Shown: in pieces, positions 35,825 to 43,498 of the stretch
Numbering within the stretch: the first letter of the stretch is position 1
How the letters are laid out: the number at the start of each line of letters is the position of its first letter
Assembly (NCBI RefSeq): GCF_000355905.1
Contig: NZ_APLF01000005.1
Span: 186,001-250,000 of the forward strand
Direction of reading: 5' to 3'
Source of the DNA: Psychroflexus gondwanensis ACAM 44
Lineage (GTDB): Bacteria > Bacteroidota > Bacteroidia > Flavobacteriales > Flavobacteriaceae
DNA length: 64,000 bases
The notes under the pieces: generated by a model
Told to the model about the DNA's origin: nothing
What the model saw: the letters and a program-made list of their open reading frames with translations, nothing else
The model's database searches: none
Made by a program: the position numbers and the translations under genes

Positions 35825-36784
35825 ATGAAAATGAAAATTTTAGCAACAGATGGTCTTTCAGGCATAGGAGTTCAATTGCTCGAAAATGCTGGCCACGAAG
35901 TTATTATAAAAAAAGTAGCACAGAACCAGTTATCAAACTACATTACTACCAATGAGTTTGATGGTGTTTTGGTTAAAAGGTCTACTCCACTTACCAAGGC
36001 AATTCTTTCTGAGAGCCCAACCTTAAAATTTATTGGTAATTGTGATATCATCTCCACTCATATCGATGTTGAATTTGCAGAACAAAAAGGCTTAAGCGTT
36101 TTTCAGGCGATAACCGCTTCCTCCACTAGTATTGCAGAATTGACTATTGGTCATCTCCTCAGTTGTGTGAGACATTTAAAAGATTCTAATAGAGAAATGC
36201 CCCTCGAAGGGGATAGTAAATTTGAAAATTTAAGACACTCTTATTCTGCAGGAACAGAAGTTGAAGGTAAAACACTTGGGATTATTGGTTTTGGAAATGT
36301 GGGACAAGAAGTGGCTAAAAAGGCCATTGGTTTAGGAATGAAGGTTTTATATTATGATAAAAATGAAGAGCATGTTGAAATCACTTTAGACTTTTATGAT
36401 CAACAAACTGTAAAATTCAATCTTTCATCATCACCATTGAAAGAGGTGCTTTCAACTTCAGATTTTGTAAGTCTTCATGTAACCACTAAACAAAAAAATT
36501 ATTTTATTGGTGCTAAAGAGCTCAAAGAGATGAAGCCTACAGCAGGACTAATAAATACTTCGTACTTTAAAGCTATAGACGAGGTAGCCTTGGTTAAATC
36601 ACTTGAAAGTAATGAGTTGAGATTTGCCGCATTAGACGTCTTTGAAGACGAGCCTCAACCTCCAATCCAATTACTGATGAATCCTAAATTATCCTTGAGT
36701 CCAAATATTGGCGGAGCCACACAGGAAACTCAAGATAGAATCGCTATTGAATTAGCTAATCAAATCCTATCTTACTTAAACTAA
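35825..36784 (+). CDS. D-2-hydroxyacid dehydrogenase (SerA-like) lacking catalytic residues
   Basis: A 319-residue member of the D-isomer 2-hydroxyacid dehydrogenase family, in the place where phosphoglycerate dehydrogenase follows serC. The NAD-binding GFGNVG (155-160) and the Glu in DVFEDEP (271-277) are kept. The catalytic Arg of NxxRG is replaced (NTSYF, Tyr247-Phe248), the catalytic His of TPH is Asn294 (SPNIGG), and the substrate loop RGGVGMDNID is NCDIISTHID (72-81). No frameshift or stop is present, so it is a maintained, altered protein. Oxidation of 3-phosphoglycerate by the usual mechanism looks unlikely. An in-frame ATG at 35831 is an alternative start. Confidence 0.88.
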   Translation: MKMKILATDGLSGIGVQLLENAGHEVIIKKVAQNQLSNYITTNEFDGVLVKRSTPLTKAILSESPTLKFIGNCDIISTHIDVEFAEQKGLSVFQAITASSTSIAELTIGHLLSCVRHLKDSNREMPLEGDSKFENLRHSYSAGTEVEGKTLGIIGFGNVGQEVAKKAIGLGMKVLYYDKNEEHVEITLDFYDQQTVKFNLSSSPLKEVLSTSDFVSLHVTTKQKNYFIGAKELKEMKPTAGLINTSYFKAIDEVALVKSLESNELRFAALDVFEDEPQPPIQLLMNPKLSLSPNIGGATQETQDRIAIELANQILSYLN

Positions 36785-36789
36785 ATCAC

Positions 36790-37545
36790 ATGAAACTTTA
36801 CCTCTTTTATTTTTTATTTATATTGAGCAGTATTGCTTTAGCTCAAACACAAACAGGCAAAGCTTCTTTTTATGCTGATAAATTTGAAGGCAGACAGACT
36901 GCAAGTGGTGAAATTTATAAGCACAACTTACCTACCGCAGCTCACAGAAAACTAGCTTTTGGAACCAAGGTGAAAGTGATAAATCTTCAGAATTATAAAA
37001 CGGCTACAGTTACCATTAATGATAGAGGCCCTTTTATAAGAGGTCGCATTATAGACTTGTCAAGATCTGTTGCACAGAGTCTAGACATACTAGATGATGG
37101 TGTCACAGAGGTGAAAATTGAAGTTTTAAAAGACCAAAATGTTGACATAGCTTCAGCATCTACACCACCTTCAACGCCTCAAGCACCTATTGCTAAACCT
37201 GCATCAAATAAAGATGAAACTAGCAATAACTCGCCAATGCAATCTAAAGAGACCTTTGAGGTAAATGAGTTTTATGAGATGAATATCGATGAAATCACAC
37301 CAGATTTCTTCGGCGTACAAATTGCGAGTTTCCAGGATACTGAAAATCTATTAAGAATGGCCAACAGGCTTAAAGTAAGCTATAACAATGAAGTGCTTGT
37401 GCAGGTAAAAACGGTTAGCGGGTCCAAGGTCTATACAATCATTTTAGGCCAATATAAAAGCAGGAAAGCAGCAGAAAACTTTCAGAGCAGAATGTTAGAT
37501 AAATATCCTGACTCTTTCATTGTAGATATGACTATAAAAGATTAA
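36790..37545 (+). CDS. RlpA-family septal-ring lytic transglycosylase-like protein with SPOR domain
   Basis: A 251-residue exported protein. A signal peptide ends near ALAQ (19), followed by the RlpA double-psi beta-barrel (GKASFYADKFEGRQTASGE to DLSRSVAQSL, about 22-98) with the conserved NDRGPF, a Pro/Ser/Thr-rich linker of about 45 residues, and a C-terminal SPOR domain (FGVQIASF to the end) that binds denuded peptidoglycan at the division septum. Domain order is the reverse of some homologues but common for RlpA. It follows the SerA-like gene by 5 bases. Confidence 0.92.
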   Translation: MKLYLFYFLFILSSIALAQTQTGKASFYADKFEGRQTASGEIYKHNLPTAAHRKLAFGTKVKVINLQNYKTATVTINDRGPFIRGRIIDLSRSVAQSLDILDDGVTEVKIEVLKDQNVDIASASTPPSTPQAPIAKPASNKDETSNNSPMQSKETFEVNEFYEMNIDEITPDFFGVQIASFQDTENLLRMANRLKVSYNNEVLVQVKTVSGSKVYTIILGQYKSRKAAENFQSRMLDKYPDSFIVDMTIKD

Positions 37546-37553
37546 ATTTAAAA

Positions 37554-37961
37554 ATGCGTTATTTAATCATACTTCTTCTAGCAGCTTCTGTAATGAGTTG
37601 CTCCACCCAGAAAAAAGGGGGTAACCAGAGGTTTGAGGATTCAAAAGTAGACAACGATACGATTAGAATCGCCAATGATTCCCTTGAATACGAAATCGTT
37701 ATTATAGAACCAGGTTTTAACGCTTGGTTAGCCTCTCAAAGACCTAGAGGCTATTATGGACTCAATTATCTAGATCAACGCAATAAATTCTACGTTACTA
37801 TTTATAACATGAGAGTAAACGACCCCATGAGTTTTGATCCGAATTTATATCCTTTTCGTATAAATTATGAAATGGATGTTGATTACGGATACGAGGTAAA
37901 TTATTTACTCTATCATTATTTTTTATTTTTTGAAGAAAAATATAATCAGAGATTGAGATAA
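37554..37961 (+). CDS. DUF6146-like lipoprotein
   Basis: A 135-residue predicted lipoprotein with lipobox VMSC (Cys16), a short polar linker, and a compact domain with YEIVIIEPGFNAWL, RPRGYYGL and the Tyr-rich C-terminus NYLLYHYFLFFEEKYNQ. This matches the Bacteroidota family I know as DUF6146; function is unknown. It lies 8 bases after the RlpA gene, and 18 bases ahead of the next small membrane gene, an order I recall as common in flavobacteria. Confidence 0.82.
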   Translation: MRYLIILLLAASVMSCSTQKKGGNQRFEDSKVDNDTIRIANDSLEYEIVIIEPGFNAWLASQRPRGYYGLNYLDQRNKFYVTIYNMRVNDPMSFDPNLYPFRINYEMDVDYGYEVNYLLYHYFLFFEEKYNQRLR

Positions 37962-37967
37962 GGTTTG

Positions 37968-37975
37968 TATTTTTG
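37968..37975 (+). promoter_or_regulatory. -7 box four bases before a start codon
   Basis: A perfect TATTTTTG whose G is 5 bases from the ATG at 37980. If used, the mRNA starts at or next to the ATG. Confidence 0.55.
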
Positions 37976-37979
37976 CAAA

Positions 37980-38297
37980 ATGAAGAAATTAAAAGAACGC
38001 TGGGGTATACAATCCAACTTTCAATTGGTCATCATTTTTATCGTTTTCGCTATTACAGGTTCATTATCGGCCTATTTAGCAAAGCCCATTTTAAATTTAT
38101 TGGAATTAACAAGGACTTCTTTCCCAGAGCATTTCTTTGGAACCTTTGGTTATTACTCATTACGAATATTAATTATTTTTCCAATTTATCAAGTTTTGTT
38201 GGTTGCCATTGGAACTCTGTTTGGACAAAATAAGTTTTTTTGGAATTTCGAAAAGAAAATGCTTTCTAGATTAGGGCTTGGTTTTTTATTTCAATAA
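37980..38297 (+). CDS. DUF6787-like small membrane protein
   Basis: A 105-residue protein with two to three membrane helices. It begins MKKLKERWGIQSNFQLV, a conserved opening (LKxRWGIxSNxQLxxI) of the family I know as DUF6787, then FVFAITGSLSAYLAK, a loop with FPEHF and a second hydrophobic segment ILIIFPIYQVLLVAIGTLFGQ, and ends in FEKKMLSRLG. The ATG at 37980 is used because an earlier in-frame TTG at 37965 overlaps the promoter box. Function unknown. Confidence 0.82.
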   Translation: MKKLKERWGIQSNFQLVIIFIVFAITGSLSAYLAKPILNLLELTRTSFPEHFFGTFGYYSLRILIIFPIYQVLLVAIGTLFGQNKFFWNFEKKMLSRLGLGFLFQ

Positions 38298-38325
38298 TAA
38301 TTATTTTAGTTTTTTATAAATTGCT

Positions 38326-38333
38326 TAACTTTG
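38326..38333 (+). promoter_or_regulatory. -7 box of the metal-uptake-like cluster
   Basis: A perfect TAACTTTG, 17 bases before the TTG start at 38351. About 25 bases upstream is the AT-rich palindrome AATAATTATT (38297-38306), reminiscent of Fur-family sites but too short to call. Confidence 0.5.
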
Positions 38334-38350
38334 CCAAAATTAATTTCACT

Positions 38351-38659
38351 TTGAAGTTTAAACAAATCATCAGTATTTGTCTTTTAATGTTGTTAACAAC
38401 ATCCGTTGTTAATGCACATGCGCTTAGCCATTTATTTGATGACGATATATCTTCAGTAGAACAATGTGACACTTGTGATGAATTTATTGTCACACATTCT
38501 AATAATGTTCTGTTTACTCCCCCTATTTTAGATGTCGATATTCCAAACTCTTTTGAATATCTGACATTAAAATCTGATATAATAGATATTTCATTAACTA
38601 TTATTTTAAGGCCTTCAGGTGAGTATTACAACAAGCCTCCTCCCTCTCTTCTAGTATAG
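38351..38659 (+). CDS. small exported protein leading a TonB-receptor cluster
   Basis: A 102-residue protein, here begun at the TTG at 38351, since an upstream in-frame TTG at 38321 lies before the promoter box. The signal peptide (KFKQIISICLLMLLTTSVVNA) is followed by HALSHLFDDD, CDTCDEF and a C-terminal NKPPPS motif. The His, Asp and CxxC residues would suit metal binding. It resembles small exported proteins that precede metal-linked TonB receptors in flavobacteria, but no family name is certain. It is 57 bases upstream of the receptor. Confidence 0.7.
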   Translation: MKFKQIISICLLMLLTTSVVNAHALSHLFDDDISSVEQCDTCDEFIVTHSNNVLFTPPILDVDIPNSFEYLTLKSDIIDISLTIILRPSGEYYNKPPPSLLV

Positions 38660-38716
38660 TCTTTACCTTCCTCTTTTTATTATATACTAGAATACTAATT
38701 TTTTACACTGGATTTT

Positions 38717-41128
38717 ATGTACCAAAAGTCTATTCTTTTGTACCTATTTATATTTTTTTCATTTGTTATTCAAGCTCAAGATTGTGAGTTAGCTATATCA
38801 GGGAAAGTGATAGATATACACGATAACTCCCCTTTATTTGGAGCTGTTGTTCAACTCGTTGGACTTAATAAAGGCGTTTATACGGATGAATATGGTCTTT
38901 ACAAGATTGAAGGTATCTGTGAGGGTGAAGTCCAACTCAAAGTTTCTCATCCTTCTTGTGAACCAAAAACAAAAAGTATCTATCTGAAAGAAAATCGTCA
39001 AATCCATTTTAAACTTGAACATCATCTTGAAGAATTGAATGAAGTCTTACTTAAAGGTAAGCTTTATAATAACGAATCTAATTCCTCTATATCCAATCAA
39101 ATAAAAACACAGAAGCTTGAAAAATTTAGCAATGCCTCTTTAGGAGATGCACTTAAGAGTATAAGTGGCGTATCCTCTTTAAATACTGGAAATTCTATTG
39201 TTAAACCCATTATACAAGGTTTACATAGTTCGAGAGTTCTTGTCATCAACGACAATGTGAGACTTCATGACCAACAATGGGGTGTTGATCACGCTCCCAA
39301 TGTCGATATTAACTCCGCAGCCAATATAACTGTCATAAAAGGAGCCTCAGCCTTAAAGTATGGCGGTGATGCTATTGGAGGAACCATTGTCATAGAACCA
39401 CAAAAAGCCCCTATTAAAGACACAGTGATGGGTAAAACCATTCTTAATGGTTCTAGCAATGGCCGAGGGGGAAGTATCTCTACCAGCCTTATAAAAGCAA
39501 AATCTTCAGGATTCAATTATAGATTTCAAGGGAGTTTAAAACGTCTTGGCGATCTCAGAGCCCCAGATTATCAACTGACCAATACAGGACAAAGGGAAAA
39601 CAATATCAGTTTGGGGATTGGCCTCAATAAAATAGATTATGGGATTGATTTTAGTTATCGATTAACTAATTCTGAAATTGGTATTTTGAGAGCATCCCAT
39701 ATCGGAAACGCTAGAGATCTAGTAAATTCTATCAACAGACAGGAGCCTTTTTTTATTGAAGATTTTTCTTATACAATCGATAGCCCACAACAAGAAGTGA
39801 CACATCAAATATATAAACTTGAAACTTTCAAAAAACTTAAAAACCTTGGGGAATTAAGTTTACAATATTCTTTTCAACAAAATAACCGATTGGAGTTTGA
39901 TATTCGACGCGGAGGACGTGGAGACACTCCCGCTATGGATATGGAACTTAAAACCCATACCCTACTCACTCAACTGGAATGGACGAGTTTGGAGGGTTTT
40001 GACTCTAATTTTGGTTTAGAATTCAATGCTCAGAATAACTTTGCAAATCCAAATACTGGAGTGAGAAGACTTATTCCAGACTATAACATGTACACTGCTG
40101 GAATTTTTGCCACCACCGCTTATAAGGTCTCAGAGGGTTGGGATCTAGATGCGGGAGTTCGCTATGACTTTAATACTATAGATGCCGATAAGTTCTATAT
40201 CACTTCGAGATGGGAAAATTTAGGTTACGATCAACTCTTTCCTGAGTTTGAAATTGGAGAAGATGGAAATCAGATTTTAACCAATCCACAGTTCGACTAT
40301 CACAATATTTCTGCAACTGTAGGAGCATCATATACTTTCAAAAATGATTTTAAATTGATTGGGAATTTAAGTTCAGCAAGTAGAGCACCAAACCCATCAG
40401 AATTGTTCAGTGATGGCTTACATCACAGCATTTCTAGTATAGAACTTGGTGATCTTCAGCTCAATTCAGAACAATCCTTTAAAGCAGGAGTCGGATTTCA
40501 AGGTGTTGTAGAAAAGTTTGGCTTCAATATTCAGCCTTATATCAATTATATTGAAGACTTTATAGTCTTGGAGCCCAATGGTATAGAAACAACTATAAGA
40601 GGAGCTTTTCCCGTATATGAGTATAGACAAACCAATGCAAGACTTTATGGTATAGATGTAAGTGCAAATTATAGTTTTGACAATTTGGAGTTCTCGTCCA
40701 ATTTTGCTTATGTCAATGGAAGAGACGTCGAACAAAATGAGGCGCTTATACATATGCCTCCATTCAATGTTTCAAATACAATAACCTATTCCAAAAAAGA
40801 ATGGAATAACTTTTATATCTCTTTAAATAGCCAGTTGGTTACTCAGCAAAATGCTTTTCCTGATAATAATTTTAGGACAGATATAGTCAATACTACTACT
40901 GGCGAATTTGAAGAAGTTGAAGTGGATGTTAGCTCTACACCAGAAGCTTATCATCTTCTCAATTTTAGCTCAGGACTAGACTTCGACTTTGATAAAACTA
41001 AGCTAAGCATCAACGTGATGATCAACAACGTTTTAAATACCAATTATAGAGATTATCTCAATAGATTAAGATTTTATGCCGATGAAGTTGGCACTAATGC
41101 TATGTTACAATTAAAACTCAATTATTAA
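38717..41128 (+). CDS. TonB-dependent outer-membrane receptor (probable metal uptake)
   Basis: An 803-residue receptor. A signal peptide ends at QAQ (21); the CarboxypepD_reg-like N-terminal domain (ISGKVIDIHDNSPLFGAVVQL to about 110) is typical of Bacteroidota; the plug domain begins near 135 (SLGDALKSISGVSS) with GLHSSRVLVINDNVRLHDQQWGVDHAPNVD, and the beta-barrel runs to a C-terminal aromatic-type strand (LQLKLNY). The plug loop QGLxSSRVLVLNxxxRxxxQQWGxxHAP is like the ZnuD-type zinc receptors, so zinc or another metal is the favoured substrate. The lipoprotein that follows belongs to a family often placed beside such receptors. Confidence 0.88.
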   Translation: MYQKSILLYLFIFFSFVIQAQDCELAISGKVIDIHDNSPLFGAVVQLVGLNKGVYTDEYGLYKIEGICEGEVQLKVSHPSCEPKTKSIYLKENRQIHFKLEHHLEELNEVLLKGKLYNNESNSSISNQIKTQKLEKFSNASLGDALKSISGVSSLNTGNSIVKPIIQGLHSSRVLVINDNVRLHDQQWGVDHAPNVDINSAANITVIKGASALKYGGDAIGGTIVIEPQKAPIKDTVMGKTILNGSSNGRGGSISTSLIKAKSSGFNYRFQGSLKRLGDLRAPDYQLTNTGQRENNISLGIGLNKIDYGIDFSYRLTNSEIGILRASHIGNARDLVNSINRQEPFFIEDFSYTIDSPQQEVTHQIYKLETFKKLKNLGELSLQYSFQQNNRLEFDIRRGGRGDTPAMDMELKTHTLLTQLEWTSLEGFDSNFGLEFNAQNNFANPNTGVRRLIPDYNMYTAGIFATTAYKVSEGWDLDAGVRYDFNTIDADKFYITSRWENLGYDQLFPEFEIGEDGNQILTNPQFDYHNISATVGASYTFKNDFKLIGNLSSASRAPNPSELFSDGLHHSISSIELGDLQLNSEQSFKAGVGFQGVVEKFGFNIQPYINYIEDFIVLEPNGIETTIRGAFPVYEYRQTNARLYGIDVSANYSFDNLEFSSNFAYVNGRDVEQNEALIHMPPFNVSNTITYSKKEWNNFYISLNSQLVTQQNAFPDNNFRTDIVNTTTGEFEEVEVDVSSTPEAYHLLNFSSGLDFDFDKTKLSINVMINNVLNTNYRDYLNRLRFYADEVGTNAMLQLKLNY

Positions 41129-41157
41129 CACAAATTAAATTTTTAAAAATTAAATCT

Positions 41158-41736
41158 ATGAAAACAATTAAAACAATTAAATTATTAAGCTTAGGCCTTT
41201 TAGCAACGCTCGTTTTTAGCGCCTGTTCTGATGACGATGATGCACCACAAGTGATCAACGAAGAAGAAGTAATTACGACTTTGAATTTAAAATTAACTCC
41301 TGAGGGAGGTGGTGAAACTATTGATTTTATTTACAGAGATTTGGATGCAGATGGATCCAATCCAGAAATTATAAGTCCAGCACTATCTGCGAATACTACC
41401 TATACTGGACGTGTACAGTTTTTGAATGAGCTGGAAAATCCTGCTGAAGACATCACCATTGAGGTTCTTGAAGAAGCTGAAGAGCATCAAGTGTTTTATA
41501 TTGTAGAGGATTCTTTAGACGCTACTCCTACTTATACTGGAGCTTTAGACAACGACGGGAACCCTATTGGTGTAGAATTTAGCTTAGCAATAGGTGAAGC
41601 TAGCCAAGGGAACTTTACTGTAATTCTTATTCATGAAGGTGATAAAAATGTTCCTGGAGCAAGTGAAGGAGATTTATCTCCTGAAGTTGGAGGAGAAACA
41701 GATATCGAAGTGACTTTTGATGTCACTGTAGAGTAA
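41158..41736 (+). CDS. lipoprotein partner of the TonB receptor
   Basis: A 192-residue predicted lipoprotein (lipobox FSAC, followed by SDDDDAP). The mature part is a beta-rich domain with TTLNLKLTPEGGGETIDFIYRDLDADGSNP, TYTGRVQFLNE, EEHQVFYIVED and VILIHEGDKN. In flavobacteria such proteins, sometimes named type 1 periplasmic binding fold proteins, sit beside TonB receptors of metal uptake. Acidic and His residues would suit capture of a cation on the cell surface. It is 29 bases after the receptor and evidently in its operon. Confidence 0.8.
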   Translation: MKTIKTIKLLSLGLLATLVFSACSDDDDAPQVINEEEVITTLNLKLTPEGGGETIDFIYRDLDADGSNPEIISPALSANTTYTGRVQFLNELENPAEDITIEVLEEAEEHQVFYIVEDSLDATPTYTGALDNDGNPIGVEFSLAIGEASQGNFTVILIHEGDKNVPGASEGDLSPEVGGETDIEVTFDVTVE

Positions 41737-41770
41737 AAACACATAGCATAAGTTCCACGAACTCTGTCGT

Positions 41771-41866
41771 AAAAAAAGAGCTGTCCTTAATGTTCTGCTG
41801 ATATTTAAAGTTCTTCCTGAATTAGTCCTTTAAATACTTTAAAACATATAACGGACAGCTTTTTTA
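41771..41866. repeat. nested inverted-repeat element / long-loop terminator
   Basis: AGCTGTCC (41779-41786) pairs with GGACAGCT (41853-41860), extended by A and T tracts on the outside. Inside, TATTTAAAG (41802-41810) pairs perfectly with CTTTAAATA (41828-41836). The final GGACAGCT plus T-run resembles a terminator with a 66-base loop. Confidence 0.65.
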
Positions 41867-42003
41867 TGTTTCAAATCTAGCAATAATAAAATATTTTAAA
41901 GGAAGTATATCTATTATTCTTAAAGCTAAATATACTTAGAAGTGTATTCTTTATAATTTTTACCTTTTAAAAAAGAATCCTTACTTTAGACAAAACTTAT
42001 ATT

Positions 42004-42408
42004 ATGAAGACAAGAGATGAGGAGATTCTATCTATACGCGTAGAAGTTCCCAATGCTAAAGTAAGCTCTCTCACCTTAAGCTTTGAATCTTTTCAGAATT
42101 CGACCTTAAGACCTATCGCTAAATTTCAAAATGATATTCTACTATCTATTTTTGAAGATTATATCATCCGATATAAAAATGTGTTCCATAAACTTGGACA
42201 TGAGGAAAAGCTTAAATACATTGAGAATACTGTCAAGAAAGACTCAAAATTTAAAAATCTTATAAGGGGAATCTTTATGGGGCATTTTACAATTGATGAG
42301 TATAAATTTTATATTGAAAATGCTTCAGAAGTGAATAAAAGGATTATCAATTTAACTAAAGAACGCCTACAAACTCAGATCCACTATTTTGAAAAACAAA
42401 GTGCGTAA
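42004..42408 (+). CDS. flavobacterial conserved protein of unknown function
   Basis: A 134-residue soluble, mostly helical, basic protein. Landmarks are LRPIAKFQNDILLSIFEDYI, YIENTVKKDSKFKNLIRGIFMGHFTIDEYKFYIENAS and a C-terminal NKRIINLTKERLQ. Homologues I remember from flavobacteria are sometimes labelled glyoxalase, but the metal ligands and beta-alpha-beta pattern of glyoxalase I are missing, so that label is not supported. It overlaps the start of corA by 8 to 20 bases and is in one unit with it. Confidence 0.75.
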   Translation: MKTRDEEILSIRVEVPNAKVSSLTLSFESFQNSTLRPIAKFQNDILLSIFEDYIIRYKNVFHKLGHEEKLKYIENTVKKDSKFKNLIRGIFMGHFTIDEYKFYIENASEVNKRIINLTKERLQTQIHYFEKQSA

Positions 42409-43498
42409 AACTCTTCCGAGCTTAAAATACCCTAAGCGTTTAAGTTTTAAACGTAAACCTATCCAGAATCAAATTCCAGGTAAAATAACTTATGTAGGTG
42501 AGGAAACTTCGGAGGATACAGTTATAAATGTGATTAGTTATAACGAGGAGAAGGTTATTTATAATAGCAATTGTTCTATAGAAAAAGTGCTCGATCTCGT
42601 GACTCACGAAACTCAATTCAAACATTGGATTAATTTTATAGGAGTCCATGATGTGGAAAAATTATCCAAACTTGGTACCCTATTAGATATCCATCCCTTA
42701 GTGCTTGAAGATATCGCCAATACCAAACAGCGACCAAAATTAGATGAGTTTGAAGATTATGTATTTTTTGCTTTAAAAATGATCTATCATAACGAAACAG
42801 ACCTATTGATTAAAAATCATTTTGGACTTGTTTTTAATAAGTCTTATATCATTTCGTTTCAGCAGTCTCAGGATATCATTTTCAATTCTATTCGAGAGCG
42901 AATTCATAATAAAGTAGGAAGAATTCGTATGAGGAATACAGACTATCTCTTTTATGCCCTAATAGATGCAGTTGTAGATAATTACTACAATTTATTAGAA
43001 ACCATGGAAGAAAAAATTCAAGATCTTGAAGAAAGAATAATTGAGGATGCCAACAAAGCTTCAACCTCAGAAATACAGCTACTGAAACGAGAGATTTTAA
43101 GCATTAGAAAGGCTGTTTTTCCTGCAAAAGAACTTATAAACAAGCTGCAGATCTCAAAACATCAGCTTTATGATAAATCTACAAAAGCATATATTGCTGA
43201 TCTATACGATCATATTCTTCAAGTCACAGAAAATATAGATATCTATAGAGAAATTGTCTGGGGATTAATGGACATGTACATGGGTAGTTTGAGCATTAAG
43301 ATGAATGAAGTCATGAAAGTGTTAACTATTATGTCTACCATATTTATTCCACTTACATTTTTAGCCGGTATCTACGGGATGAACTTCGACTATATGCCAG
43401 AACTCAAGTTGAAATCTGGATATTTTATCGTTTGGGGAGTCATGATATTAATGACTGCTCTCCTCATTTTCTATTTCAGAAAAAAGAAATGGTTTTAA
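42389..43498 (+). CDS. corA: magnesium/cobalt transporter CorA
   Basis: A 369-residue CorA-family channel. The large N-terminal cytoplasmic domain is followed by a long stalk helix and two C-terminal membrane helices; the YGMNF selectivity motif sits at the end of helix 1 (about 329-333), and the C-terminus is basic (FRKKKWF), as usual. It should form a pentameric Mg2+ uptake channel. The start is uncertain: TTG at 42389 gives MKNKVRK, GTG at 42401 is the alternative; both overlap the upstream gene. Its TAA shares TTAA with the converging TruA-family gene. Confidence 0.93.
   Translation: MKNKVRKTLPSLKYPKRLSFKRKPIQNQIPGKITYVGEETSEDTVINVISYNEEKVIYNSNCSIEKVLDLVTHETQFKHWINFIGVHDVEKLSKLGTLLDIHPLVLEDIANTKQRPKLDEFEDYVFFALKMIYHNETDLLIKNHFGLVFNKSYIISFQQSQDIIFNSIRERIHNKVGRIRMRNTDYLFYALIDAVVDNYYNLLETMEEKIQDLEERIIEDANKASTSEIQLLKREILSIRKAVFPAKELINKLQISKHQLYDKSTKAYIADLYDHILQVTENIDIYREIVWGLMDMYMGSLSIKMNEVMKVLTIMSTIFIPLTFLAGIYGMNFDYMPELKLKSGYFIVWGVMILMTALLIFYFRKKKWF

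Noticed and set aside
35825-36784. A frameshift explaining the missing SerA active-site residues
   Set aside because: The frame is continuous from start to stop, and the sequence on both sides of each substitution matches the family, so the losses are point substitutions.
36541-36784. The SerA-like protein as PdxB (erythronate-4-phosphate dehydrogenase)
   Set aside because: PdxB also keeps the NxxRG Arg and the PH His, both absent here, and the PdxB C-terminal dimerisation domain is lacking.
42004-42408. Glyoxalase assignment
   Set aside because: No beta-alpha-beta-beta-beta modules or metal ligands of the glyoxalase I fold can be seen; the protein is largely helical.
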